A stretch of 64,000 nt of DNA, taken from assembly GCA_021234155.1 (NCBI GenBank), contig JAJEKV010000036.1:12041426-12105425 (forward strand). The letters are read 5' to 3'. Shown piece after piece: positions 34,210 through 45,479 of the stretch (its first letter is position 1; every line of letters begins with the position of its first letter). A program made the position numbers and the translations under genes. Below the pieces are notes generated by a model that saw nothing but the letters and a program-made list of their open reading frames with translations, ran no database searches and had not been told where the DNA came from. The stretch comes from Isoetes taiwanensis (lineage: Eukaryota > Streptophyta > Lycopodiopsida > Isoetales > Isoetaceae).

Positions 34210-37200
34210 GGCACTCCATTACCTACATTGGTTAATGGCTTTTCGTCTCAAAACATTTCATCACCGTAAAGCGAACATCAACAAGCGGTCTGATTCAAGA
34301 AGCAAACACCACGAGAAAGTGACTAGAAAGGCGGTATATTATATTATAGTGGAGATTTTTTTTTTACAAAATGGTGACCCGGCTATTTCGCTATAGGCCG
34401 CCCTATATACAAAAAGCGGACTCGAGCCCTATCTACTAAGTCCTAAGAGGAAAAACCCTCTACTCCGGGTTGGGCTTGAGAGGTGATCTTGAGAGGAGAT
34501 GGTAGAGGTTACGCTTTCGGGATCAGCCAGTGCGAGAACCACCTCCATCCGTTGTTGGTCTTGGTCGGGATGTTCAGCCATCCCGGCACACCGGCCGATC
34601 CATTCAAATGCGGTTGTGGCGGCGCCGAAGAATCGGACAATTCATCTTGCGGGTAATCCACTCGGCGGTTAGGTGGGCATAGTGCGGTCCTCGTTCAAAA
34701 CGGCGGTAGCCATGCGGCGCCATCCGGATGCCTTCGTTACTCGGTTAGTCTTATATAGCCAAGCGAGGAACTCCTTGTCGGCGTGGACCAATCACACAAA
34801 TCGCCAGCGTGTTTTGCAATGCAAATTTGTTTCTAAAATGAGAATCTTTTCTCCGCCGCATATCTAGCCATGGTACCGCCGACACATTCCTTTTAATGAT
34901 ATCCCACTTCGAGGTTACCCGGCATTGAATGCAATTTCTTCTTTTCACGCCCGTCGAACATTAATGTGTGTCCTTTGCCCCTGTCACCTCCGATCCTTCT
35001 TTCACGTCTCATCCTCACCGTTCATTGCTTCTCCCTTACGTTTTTGGGACTTAGCCAAATTTTTGCCTCTCAATACACTTCTTGGCATCTTTCGACACTG
35101 GCACCATCAGCGGCTCGTTTTGCCCTCTTCATACCTCTTCGTCTCGGTTATTGCGCCCTAAAACAAACCTTTTTCGTTCTTAGCGCCTTTGTCCTCCGTG
35201 CTTTCGACTTTCGTCCCTCGCCTTTGGAATCACTCTTAGTTTACGCACATCGTTACCATGGCTGCCCCAAGATTTTCTACACTTCAAACTCTTTGCTCCC
35301 CAAGGATCCGGCTCTTTTTGCATGTATCCTTCTTGGCGCCCACTTTCCGTGAAGCCCTTGTTGGCCCAAATAAAGAAGTCATTTGAGCGACACAAGCTTT
35401 CTGAATTTCGCCAAATGGAACTTTAGGCTCCAAATCGACCCGGTTGGCCTTGGTTCGCCGCCAATATCGTTAACGACAGCGGGGGCTACACCACCAATGG
35501 TCGATGGCACCACCATTTCATTTGACTCAACATTTGATTTACGAGGTATTTCATATTCCCTTGCACACCCCTTGTGTATCATGGTGCGCCATACGGGATC
35601 TCGATGTCCGCGAGTTTGGTGCACGCTTATCATGCTAATGTCCATCGTCGACCAATATCGACAAGCCTCCACGAAACCTTTGTTAAATTTACGTGGCGCC
35701 AAGTTCCTTGGGTATTCTATCAAGAACACCCATATCAATAAGCCTTTCTATAACCTGGTCCTCACTGCTACACACTCCAACCACCACATAGATTGGCCCC
35801 AAATGATGTTCTATCGTCTTCTCCAAGAAATGGACCGCCGGTGCCACTTCCATTTTGAAGTTTTACGTGGGAGGCCACTTTCAAGCCCCTCATCCGTCAT
35901 TACTTCCCTCCCACACCACAAAATTCTCATAATTCCACTCGTAGCTCCCTTCCAATAACTCACCAAATTTGGCACTTCACGCCGTCTTCCCCCGGTCATG
36001 TCCCAAGTCCGCACACCCATGTCACTGTCTCCTCTTCAGCTACACCATCCAGTTCACACCATCTTTCCCAAACATCACAAACCAGGCAACAGCCGGCTCC
36101 ACCACCACAACACCCTCGTCAGTTATTGTATCATTATCGGCCGGGATGCTCAAGGCTGCTGCTCTCAAGTTACAAGAATCCCAAGGCGGCTCTTATGGAG
36201 CGGGGTTCAACCGGGCACTAGAAGCCTCGATGCGGTACACGGGACCTTCAAGCCGCAGCTGCCCAAGTTGCAACTTTGGAGGCCAAACTTCAAGACAAGC
36301 ATGAAGCTCTCTTACGGGGCTCATGCGGATCTCAAAAGTGCAAAGATCAAGTCACCAATTTGAGATCAACGGGCTCGGCTCAATCAGAAATTCAGAATTT
36401 ATTGGAGCACAACAAGTCAAAGCAGCTCTCCTAAGTACCAAGGGCCTTGAGATATTGCTAAGCTCAGCGCCTTGTACTCGAACTTTGTGAAAATTTCAGC
36501 ACTCAAGTTCAAAACCTTTCAAAGACGGGGCGCTCAAGTTGCCTCCTTGGCGGCTCGGCTTTCTACCAGAACCTCTCGGCTCACCTCTCTTCAAGATCAG
36601 CTTACGAGGTGCGGCTTGAAGATCTTGGATGGCGGAGATTGCCGTGCTTCGTCTCAATACTCAGGGGAAATCCTCCTCCCAGGTCAACACTTTCGAAGCG
36701 GGTCCGTGACCGGTCCACGCCTTTGCTAGAGCGGGACAACCCGGATCACGGGATCTTGAACAGCGGACTAAAGCAAGCTATTGATCTGGCGATGAGGCTC
36801 AAGCAAAACTTGGCGGCCATACCGCCATTCTTAACGAATGCCTTTTGACTTCCGGTTCACGCACGCTATCCGCGATTATGTGGTTGCTCGCCGCCACCTC
36901 TTCCTTTCGAAGTGGCATCGCGGCGGATGGCCCAATGGATATTCCCCTCGGCGGTCGCAGATTTTCTTGGATTTGGCGAGAACTCTCCATTGAAGACAAA
37001 GGGTTGTCTTTGTGCCCTTGTGGTCTTTGATCTCATACCTTTGTGCGATCCAGGCTTTATCACCTTGAGTTGTTCAGCCCATGGCTTACATATTTCATGA
37101 TTTCTATTTGGGTGATATCACGGGAACGCGGAAATGGGCCACGCCGACTCTTTCGAGGGGTGACCCTTTGTGCAATGGGTGCCGGGATAACAATCCATAT

Positions 37201-38220
37201 CTTGCGGATCCTTTCCGGATCAAACTCTTCATCGGAGTACATGCGAGCTTGCCAATCATTTATCTCTCCGGCAAGCGGGGCGGCTCGCAACGAATATAAG
37301 GAAGTATCTAGGACATCAGAGGATCTTCCCCATTGCACAAATTTATATCACGACACCTCCTGGGATACAATTTATTACGAGCTCGTTGGATAGCAAAGGC
37401 GGTCCCCACGGGATGGGATAGCCCTCTGTCAACTCTCAACTCTACGCTTCTCTTTGGGATCATTTGGTGTCAAGCTCTTGATCCGGATCTTGTCGATCAA
37501 TTAGGGGAGACCGCCATTTCGGCAACCGCATACGGGCATGGTTCCTTCTCCCTATGCTTCCCAGGCGTACCTCCCGCCAGGTTCACGACTTACGATTGGC
37601 GCCTTCCTTTTTGGACCAAAGTCATGGATGGTCATGCGGATGGACTCCACCTCGGATCTCGGCCGGATCTCGGTGGGATCCACGTTTTGTTCGCCGCTCA
37701 CATTGGGAAGAAGGTGCCACTCACCCCGGATACCACCGCAATTGGATCTACATTGCTAATGGCGTGGTTGGCAGCGGACGGCGGATGCGCTTCATGGTCT
37801 TGACACCTTCTTGCGAGAATGCCACCACCTCACGATCCGCCGGTCCATCTTCAAGCGAGGATTTTGTGCTGCCCTCAAATGCATTTTGCTAAGCTCCTTA
37901 AATCGGCGTCCCATTTTTCTTTGCAATCCAAATGCGATTGTCGGTGCCTTTGGCCTCGGACTGTCTCCTCATGGAATGTCGGTACATTTCCTCGAGGCGC
38001 CCATCTTTGCCCTTTGAAGACATGAGTGCGCTCTCGTTTTTCTTATTGATGCGAGATCACGCCCTTGGCCCAAAACACTCCTCTGCTCTTCAAACACGCC
38101 CGGGATCTCATTAGCTTGATACCATAATGGTGCCCGTCCTCACTCCGTGAGGATCACTTTCGAACGGGATGGCTTCAGCCCTCCGAAACACTTCCTCCTT
38201 TTCTTCACTCGAGTGTCGTT
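34210..38220 (+). other. unidentified 3' region of the outer element
   Basis: About 4 kb between integrase and the 3' LTR, unusually long. Frames are shifted every 100-300 bases, but ordinary composition persists (for example from 34925, 35383, 36007, 37333). One part (about 36150-36700) reads as Gln/Lys/Leu-rich, coiled-coil-like sequence (AAALKLQESQ, IQNLLEHNKSKQLS). No domain recognised. It could be an extra 3' ORF or older inserted DNA. Confidence 0.45.
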
Positions 38221-38232
38221 TGGTGGGGGGAG

Positions 38233-38813
38233 TGTTAGTCTGTGCCTCACAGTGCAGGGACTATTCATGCATCTGACAGACCAGGTCAAGCTCAAGGATC
38301 CTCGGTCGACCCGGGTCAGCCATCAAAGGCTCCATGAAGACCAAGCGGCAGACCCGCGGTCAAAGCCGTGGCCCGTCAACAAGAGGCGCCCTTCGGACAA
38401 GTGGCGGCCCGTCGTCACCACCAGCGTCGGCGTCAGCGTGAGTCTAGGCACTTCAAGAGGCACCGCCAACATTCCTGCAAATCAGGCCTTCCTTCGATCG
38501 CGACGCAGAGATCGGTCGAGTGTCTATATTGGGCCCAAGGCCATTGTACTATATATATGAGTAGAGCTAGCACATGAGTTTTTAGATGAGTTTTGAGTCT
38601 TGTCTCCTTTCATTTTTCTCTCTATTGCGAGAGCTCATGTATGTTCATCATTGATATCAAGGAAGCTTATCATTTTCCTCTCATTTGTTCTGTTTTCTTC
38701 TTCTTCTTCTCTTCTTGCAAATCGCGTGACATAGTCCCCGGACTCTCCTGTTAGATCCACGGGTCCTCACAGAGGGCTGTCTTCCAGGAGTTCCCGAACC
38801 CAGACCCCAAACA
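38233..38813 (+). repeat. 3' LTR of the outer element
   Basis: 581 bp, TG...CA, preceded by the polypurine tract and followed by ATCCC. It differs from the 5' LTR mainly by 1-3 base indels in CG-, CAG- or CTG-containing words. Confidence 0.9.
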
Positions 38814-38877
38814 ATCCCTCGCCGCCCCCGAGCCCCATGTCATGCTCTAGACCTTCATTCATATCCGCCACTGCTTC
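38814..38877 (-). pseudogene. proximal part of the split terminal exon
   Basis: Companion of 15526-15619. It starts after an AG acceptor (38879-38878) and reads in phase through the ATCCC duplication. Earlier exons should lie at higher coordinates on the minus strand, but those seen at 39-41 kb cannot be joined with certainty. Confidence 0.5.
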
Positions 38878-40579
38878 CTATAAAAACCAAAAGAATATGG
38901 CGTTAATGTAGTTCATAGAATTATAATAATTTTCTACAACGCACCCCGCATTCCTTGAAGTGGGAGAGTTCCCTCGTCATTATAGCTGTTGATACAGATA
39001 AAAGCGGCTCCACGCCCGTGGCTACTTGTACGTCTTTGCTTGTTAGGGGCAAACCCGTATAGATGTTCCTATGACAATATAGCGAGTATTAGCTAGTGAC
39101 ATTTAAAGTTCTTATTAAAATTAATGTGAACTAATATAGCTCTTACGAATCTATGGAAAAACCCTTTTCGACGGCCGTGAGCCCAAATGAGGCGGCTTTT
39201 CGGCGTGCTTTTAGTTGCTTTGTCGGTCCGAGCTCTATGTTTGCTTTACGGATCCTTTGCGTTCGAATGCAATCTGATTGCAAGGCACACATACTATCAC
39301 AAGTTAAAGTGAGCGAATGACAAAAAATAAGAAATACCTTGATATCTTCCTTGTGGAGATTAAGTGGTTTAGGGACTTTTGACCAATCGCCTCCTTCTTT
39401 TTCGTAAAGTCCGCTTGGTTCCTTGACCACATGGTGCCTTTGACATAAATCGATAGATCAGCGCAATATCAAAATAATAAAAACAAGACTATGACTAGGT
39501 CATGTACCTCCTTTTTAGTATAAGCTCGCCCATCATCTTAAAGTGAGCTTCTTCCGGTTCGCGCCTTTGTTTTTCTATCTACGGGAAACTCTGTTTCATT
39601 TTATTTTTGACGCTCTCTATTTGGCGTTGGTCATAAAGCGCCAGGCCCCTCCCTATACATGGGGAGGCCATAAGCGAGAGATATTATTTGTGACGCGTCC
39701 CTCGGTGTAGTATAAAGACACTTCCCTCATCATCCTTCTTAGGAAGAGCGTCCCTGAAGCATAAATGGTGGGTATATAAAAGCGTGTTTATGTCTACCGT
39801 CAATATACATATCCCGTCCCCGATTAAGAACCTTTTGAGCACTTTACAATGTATTCTAAGTGAAGAGAATGAACAAAACAACAAATTTAGATGACAAAGT
39901 ACTAATATTTAAGGTTGATATCTTAAATAATATGTTCACATAACTTACATCAAAAAATTATTATTAATATGATAGTCGGGTATATTCGGGGCCAAATCAC
40001 CCATGAGACTTACGTGTCTAAAACAAAGCGAAATGGGCGCTCTTCTTGGTGACACGTGGGCGTCGTCGGGATCCTTCCCTCTCCAAGTCGGCGGCGACCA
40101 TGTTCTTGGATCCCGAACCTGTGATGATCGTCGCGATCTTGAGCGTTGTGAGTCTGTTGCTCCACTACTTCTTGACACGGGAAGTAATGAGAGAATGAGC
40201 ATCTTTAACATCTTTGCAACCAAAGAAATGTTTGGTGCGTAGTGGATATATATTTACTGTTGAAATCTTCCTCCAAGTTCCTTGCATTAGAAAAATCTAT
40301 TCCCGTCTCTTGCCTAGAGCGGGGAGTCCATACTACGTCTAAGCGTTCTCAATATTCTCGCGAGCGTGGAGGCCGATAATCAACACTATGTCGTGGGGGG
40401 AATAGGGCGGGAGGGCTGCCTAGCGGCGGCTGGTGTCAAAGAGGCAAAACATGCTGCAATTTGGTCTCTCTCTGGGGAGACATGTTTGCGAGGAAGGCGG
40501 GGGGCGGCGGAGGAGGCTGCTGAAGCACAAATATCATGCAAAAACAATTCATTTATTTATTATTTTTATAAAAGCTATT
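38878..40579 (-). other. degenerate minus-strand exon candidates, product unknown
   Basis: Several short open stretches on the minus strand have plausible borders: about 39427-39340 ending at a GTATTTC donor (KEPSGLYEKEGGDW), about 39300-39145 (ASFGLTAVEKGF), and about 40210-40010 ending at GTAAGT (Arg/Ser-rich). None matches a family I know and they cannot be joined reliably. They may be earlier exons of the gene whose last exon was split by the retrotransposon. Confidence 0.25.
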
Positions 40580-40803
40580 TTAATACCCAAACCTCTTTGG
40601 TGTAGTGATAGGTGGAGGTTGGCGTCTTGGAGGAACATCAGCACGATTGCCCCTACCTCGTGGAGTCCTCCTCCTATTTTCTCTAAACTCGTCCCTTTCC
40701 TCTACACAACAAATTAAAACTCCATGCATAAACTCACATACCTAATTAGAGGGTAAAGCGTATAATAAAAACTATATAAATACTTACCTTGCGTCTTGCT
40801 CAT
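40580..40803 (-). CDS. possible small two-exon Arg-rich protein
   Basis: ATG at 40803-40801 (MSKTQ), donor GTAAGTA after 40788, acceptor TGTAG before 40701, then ERDEFRENRRRTPRGRGNR and PPRRQPPPITTPKRFGY to TAA at 40582-40580. Phase is consistent across the 86-bp intron. The product is about 47 residues, basic, with an RG/Pro-rich tail. It may be the 3' end of a longer gene rather than a whole gene. Confidence 0.35.
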
Positions 40804-40854
40804 TCTCAGATGCGATTGCGATTACCTCTATTCATCGTAGAAAAAAGAACACAC

Positions 40855-41119
40855 CTAGATCAAAAGAAATTGTGAGAGAAACATTTGATAACCATGAATG
40901 ATATTGGTTGCAATAATAGAATGATACTTACAAACCATAGAGATGAAAAATAGTATTTTCATGGTTCGAAATGTGCCACTAATGAGCCCCGGCAGACTTA
41001 CTGCAGTCTTGACCGTCTTGACCGGGGGCGGAGGGGGAGACGCATAACGCCATGAATATTGCATCAGCAGAAAGAGGGCCACAATGAGGAAAACCGCTAA
41101 GAATTGAGCCTCCGCCATG
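40855..41119 (-). CDS. possible short membrane protein or signal-anchor exon
   Basis: From the Met at 41119 the frame reads MAEAQFLAVFLIVALFLLMQ, a clear hydrophobic segment, then YSWRYASPPPPPVKT. A GTAAGTATC donor lies near 40933, so the exon may end there. No family recognised. It could be the N-terminal exon of the gene ending at 40580. Confidence 0.3.
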
Positions 41120-41249
41120 ACTATATATATTAATTTGAACATAACGAGAATTAGCGAGAGAAAAGCTTTGAACAAGTGTCTTTGAATAAATACCTAAATT
41201 TATATTCTTATCTTCTTATTTATATTAGAAAAGTATCTCGTATATATGT

Positions 41250-41560
41250 ATGGGGTGCATATCGAACTCTAGGTTGCCATATTATCAGGCCATGTATCAT
41301 GTCATACACCGAACCCTAAATTATCCCACGTGGCATTTTTAGTGCCACATCATGAAACCCTACGTTGCGTGTGGCACATCATCAAACCCTAGGTTGTGTC
41401 ACGTCGCGACTTCCTATTGCCACATCATAGTAAGTGCCATGTCATCAAACCCTAGCTTGCGTGTGCCACATCATCAAACCCTAGATTGTGCCACATGGCA
41501 TTTACAATCTAGGGTTTGATGATGTAGCACACAAAACCTAGGGTTTGACGTCTGTAGCGA
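41250..41560. repeat. AAACCCTA-containing short repeats with a perfect hairpin
   Basis: At least seven copies of (G/A)AACCCTA(G/A/C) within TGCCACATCATCAAACCC-type units. ACATCATCAAACCCTAGATT at 41468 onward and its exact complement at 41504-41525 form a 22-bp perfect inverted repeat with a 14-nt loop. The motif resembles plant telo-boxes, but spacing is not telomeric. Confidence 0.8.
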
Positions 41561-41708
41561 CACTTTATCTACAAGTTATGATTAATAATTTATTTACCAT
41601 TAATAATAATTTTTTTGATTAATAAATTACTTTTTTCATTAGTAATTTTGCATAAAAAACATTTATTGGTTGCAACAAGCCTCAAATAGGAAGACAAAAT
41701 TATATTAA

Positions 41709-42790
41709 TCACTTCTTGCAAGCATTTAACAGTAGCTTAGCCATCTCAAGTGGATCACCACACTTCATATGTCGTCTCTCTCTCACAACTATATCAGAAG
41801 AAAGCCCTGCTGTTTTGAACACATCGACGACGCGAGCAATAGATGGGCGATCCATGTGCACCAGCTCTCTATCCATCATCATTTGGACCTTCATGTGTTG
41901 GATGATGTCCAATGTGCTAGAGTATCGGTCGGTTGGGTTTATCTCAACACACAACCCCATAAGCCGCATTGCATGGACAAAATCAAGGAGCATCTCGTAA
42001 ATGTAGCCCAGGGAATATATGTCAGATATCTCATGCCCCCATGATGCTTGGTCATCTGATGATGATGTAAAAACTCTCTTCTCCCACCAAGGATATCGCA
42101 CTGCAGATTCCATCTTGTAGTGTATAACGGCTCTTCAATTTGGGCATTCGCTCCTTGCAAAAAAAACGGAGGGCCGTGTCCCAATCACCAATAGCCACCC
42201 ACACATTTGTAAGGGAGTCATCAAAATGGAGTTTGACCCTTTTGCAATTGAGCTTTGTGTGTGTCCAAGCTGGAGCATGGATGGCATAGACTCCTTTACG
42301 CAAGAGCGAGAGCTGGCCCGGGGACGATACTTATACACGAAGTCTCATTTTGGCTTTCCACTCCGCACTTATCTTCATATCAGCCCTTCTTGGAGCACTA
42401 TGCATTGCATTTGACCATCTCCTATAAGAAGAGAATTGGCTCGGAAGATGGTCAAGTAATCTCGCAAAGGTTCCTCCATTCATGAATGGCAAGACTACCA
42501 TTGGTCCCTCGTGGCTCATCTCCACAAAGAAGGGGTGTGGCCAATCTTTGGACTTGGGCTCTTGAAAGCGGATATACTTGTCGACCAACAACCATGATGC
42601 AGCTCTATCTTGGCCTCTCCACACAATGCCGGTATAATAATCATCTTGATTAAAGTACGGGGTTCCCAAGATCGGATTTGGTATATCCTGGCGTCTTGTT
42701 TACTACCAATGCACTTTACAACTCCAACGGCATCCACGGGAATCTTTGTCAATAAATGCAAACACATTTATCATGAGCATGTAATGATAA
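41709..42790 (-). pseudogene. protein-kinase-like gene, broken
   Basis: Read on the minus strand across three frames: GIVWRGQDRA and GPMVVLPFMNGGTFARLLDH (N-lobe and hinge), HTKLNCKRVKLHFDD (catalytic-loop position), VWVAIGDWDTA (activation-loop start), then SDIYSLGYIYEMLLDF and MGLCVEINPTDRYSST (C-lobe). The catalytic Asp of HRD and the Asp-Phe-Gly triplet are replaced, so even the ancestor may have been a pseudokinase. Shifts near 42310 and 42090 break the frame. Sequence to about 43240 may be its upstream exon. Confidence 0.6.
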
Positions 42791-43329
42791 TCTAGCCCCC
42801 GCACCAATAGAGCTCCCACCATGGATAAGACTATCTAACTCCTTCACTGTTCATCATTGAGGGCAAGCATCGGCCATCTTGTGATCTTTGCGTCGGACCT
42901 TTGCGCCGCCCACGAATTAGCCCATCGTCGTCCCACGTATGCCTCAAAGATAGGGGCTCATAAGTGGCACTTTATACTTAAGTAGCATCCTCAATTACGC
43001 TCCGATTGCAAACCCAAGACTTTAAGTTCTTTCTCATCATATCTTCCAACTCGGACTCATGCTCCGCCACCTCCCACATAATTCAGACCGACATTCTTTC
43101 TCAACCGATGCTACAAAAGCGGTTAATTGATCATCGGTTTGCATATGTCGATTCGGCCTGGAATGCGGCGCATATTTGATTGATGAGGATGCGCCTAATT
43201 TCACTAAGCATCTCTGTCCCATCGAGGCCATTTTTATGCCTACAAACAAAACAAAATAATGAATACAAAAGCCAAGCATGCACAAAGTAAATGCAACATA
43301 ATACGACAATATCAAACATGTATGTAGAG

Positions 43330-43860
43330 ATATAATCATTACTTATAACAGCCCTATGGCGACTAATACCTTATCCGAGTCCCAGGTCCCAAAAAGCAAA
43401 AAAAAGGAAGAAGAAACAAGAAAAACTAAATAGGTTAGATTAGGGGTATTCGGACCCACGGTCAATTTACATTAAGTATTACTAGTTAATTAGTTAGCGA
43501 TAGTCGAAATTTAGTTAACTTTTTAACCAAAAACACTACCTAAACTTATCTTAGCACCTTGTTCGGATTAGTTAGCAAAATTAATTAAAATTAACTAAAT
43601 TAGAAATTAGCACTATAGAGGTCACTTTAAGTTTAGTTAATTGTACATATAATTTTTATGCCTTTGGCTAACTTAACTAGACATGTTGAAATAATTTAGT
43701 TAATTAGTTAAGTTATTTTTTTACCAAAGCTTTTAGTGCGAATTAGTACTACATTAAGTTAGCCTAACCTATTTTTTTTAACTAGCACGGGTGTGAAGGG
43801 AATCATCCGATTCTTTAACTTAACCTAGCCCTAGCTACCTCTAGCTAAAAGCCCGACAAT
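43330..43860. other. AT-rich noncoding sequence
   Basis: Many TTAGTTAA/TTAACTA words and no supportable frame. It separates the kinase-like debris from the tRNA-like array. Confidence 0.6.
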
Positions 43861-43865
43861 AAAGC

Positions 43866-44248
43866 GTGAACTAAGGGCCGAACACCGGTCCTCCCCACTC
43901 GCGGTGGAGCCGACCATGTCCTTGCCGTAGCCACATCTACCTAAGAATGAGAAGAAAAGTGGACTTAGACCCGGACACCTAGTCCTCTCCGCAAGGTGGA
44001 GCCGCCAGGTGCCCTTGAACAAGCCACTACAATTTTATTTTTAAACCTAAAAATAACAAGTGGAACCGAAGTGGACTTGAACCCGGTGCGTGGTCCTCTC
44101 CACTCTAGGTGGAGCCAGTCGTGCCCTTTGAACAAGCCACTCATTAACCTAGGAAACATTTATGATTGTAGTGAAAGTGGACTTGAACCGGGCACATGGT
44201 CCTCCCCACTCTAGGTGGAGCCGAATTCGTGCCCTTGAACAAGCCACT
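43866..44248 (-). repeat. tandem array of tRNA-like units
   Basis: Four units (43866-43934, 43958-44028, 44070-44141, 44176-44248), the last three 106-112 bp apart. On the minus strand each starts AGTGGCTTGTTCAAGGGC (A-box-like), has a CTCCAC..GTGGAG hairpin in the anticodon-arm position, and ends (G)GGTTCAAGTCCACT (near-canonical B box; ends complementary to the start). The first unit is the most decayed. They may be tandem SINE heads or expanded tRNA relics. Confidence 0.6.
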
Positions 44249-44389
44249 TTTAACCTACTTAAAACTATAAAAATAAAATGCAAGTGCGATCAACTACTTA
44301 CCAAAATAAGGACGGCGTGTACAAGATCCCCGCCGGGTCCAAATCGTAATAGAAAGTTTTAAATGTAAGTAACAAAGCATTAGAAGAAT

Positions 44390-45190
44390 AAGAACAAAGA
44401 AGAAAAAGATCAAGAAGAAAGAAAGGAAAAAAGGGGGATAGAAAACAAGAGATAGAAATAAAACAAGAGAAAGAAATAAGAGAATAGAAGGGAAGAAATA
44501 AGGATAGAATAGAGAAGAAATAAGAGAAGAAACAAGAAAGAATGAAGAAAAATAAGAGGAAATAAGAGAAGGGAAGGGAATAGAATGGAAGGAAGAAATA
44601 AAGGGAAGGGAAAGAAAAGGATCGAATGGAAAGTGAGGAAGAAATGTGAAGAATAAGAAACAAATGAAGAATGAAGAAATGAAATTAAAAAGAATGAAGA
44701 ATAAGAAATGAAAAAAAAATGAAGAATAAGGAAGGGAAGAGAAGAAAGAAATGAGGGAAGGGAGGGGAAAGAATGAGGAATGAGAAAGCATGAGAAAGAA
44801 TGGAAATGAGAAACAAATGAGAAAGCATGAGAAAGAAATGAGAAAGAAATGAGAAAGCATGAGAAAGAAATGAGAAAGCAAGAAATGAGAAAGAATGAGG
44901 AAGAATGAGAAAGAGTGAGGAATAAAGAATGAGAAAGCATGAGGAAGAAAGAAATGAGAAAGAATGAGGAAGAAAGAATGAGAAAGAAATGAGGAAAGAA
45001 GAAATATGGGAAGAAAGAATGAGGAAAGAATGAAGCATGGAAGAAGGAGGAAGAAATGAAGCATGAGGAAGAATGAGGAAGAAATGAAGCATGAGGAAGA
45101 AAGAAGGAGGAAGAATGAATGAGGCATGGAAGAATGGGAAGAAAAAAAATCAAGAACAAAGAAGAAGAGGAAGGAAAGGAAACCAAAAAA
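44390..45190. repeat. about 800-bp purine-rich tract
   Basis: The + strand is almost wholly A and G in GAAAGAAATGAG/AAGAATGAGG-type units, with isolated T and almost no C. The long Phe/Ser/Leu frames on the opposite strand are compositional. Such tracts can form triplex DNA. Confidence 0.95.
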
Positions 45191-45479
45191 AGAGGAAGGT
45201 TGGGCATGCACCATTCAATCCAAAAAACCTATTCAATCTAAAAAACATGATATACTAACCTTTAGAATAGTTGCTTGTGTAGATCGTGGTACTAGCGCCC
45301 ATGGATCGCCCAAGAACCTCGAAGAAGTAGGGCAAAAAGAAGTTCCGGAAAAGCCGGCCGCCCGCTAAAGTTTGTCCCTAGGCTTATTTGAACAGTCCTG
45401 AGGCATGCATGCAGTCAATCACATTCCGGATTCTATTACTACCGTAAATAAAATTGTATGGAAGTCAACCGCCGCCTCG

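Larger units (their letters stand above)
15620..38813 (+). mobile_element. Ty3/gypsy LTR retrotransposon, interrupted by a second element
   Basis: Two LTRs start TGTTAGTC and end AAACA. Five-base target duplications ATCCC lie at 15615-15619 and 38814-38818. A purine tract GGTGGGGGGAG (38222-38232) abuts the 3' LTR. Internal order: gag, protease, RT, [11.6-kb insertion], RNase H, integrase, then about 4 kb of unidentified 3' sequence. Coding frames are heavily shifted. After removing the insertion and the MITE the element is about 11 kb. Confidence 0.9.

Noticed and set aside
44294-45214. A 306-codon Phe/Ser/Leu/His-rich frame on the minus strand
   Set aside because: It is the complement of the purine tract; low complexity with no domain.
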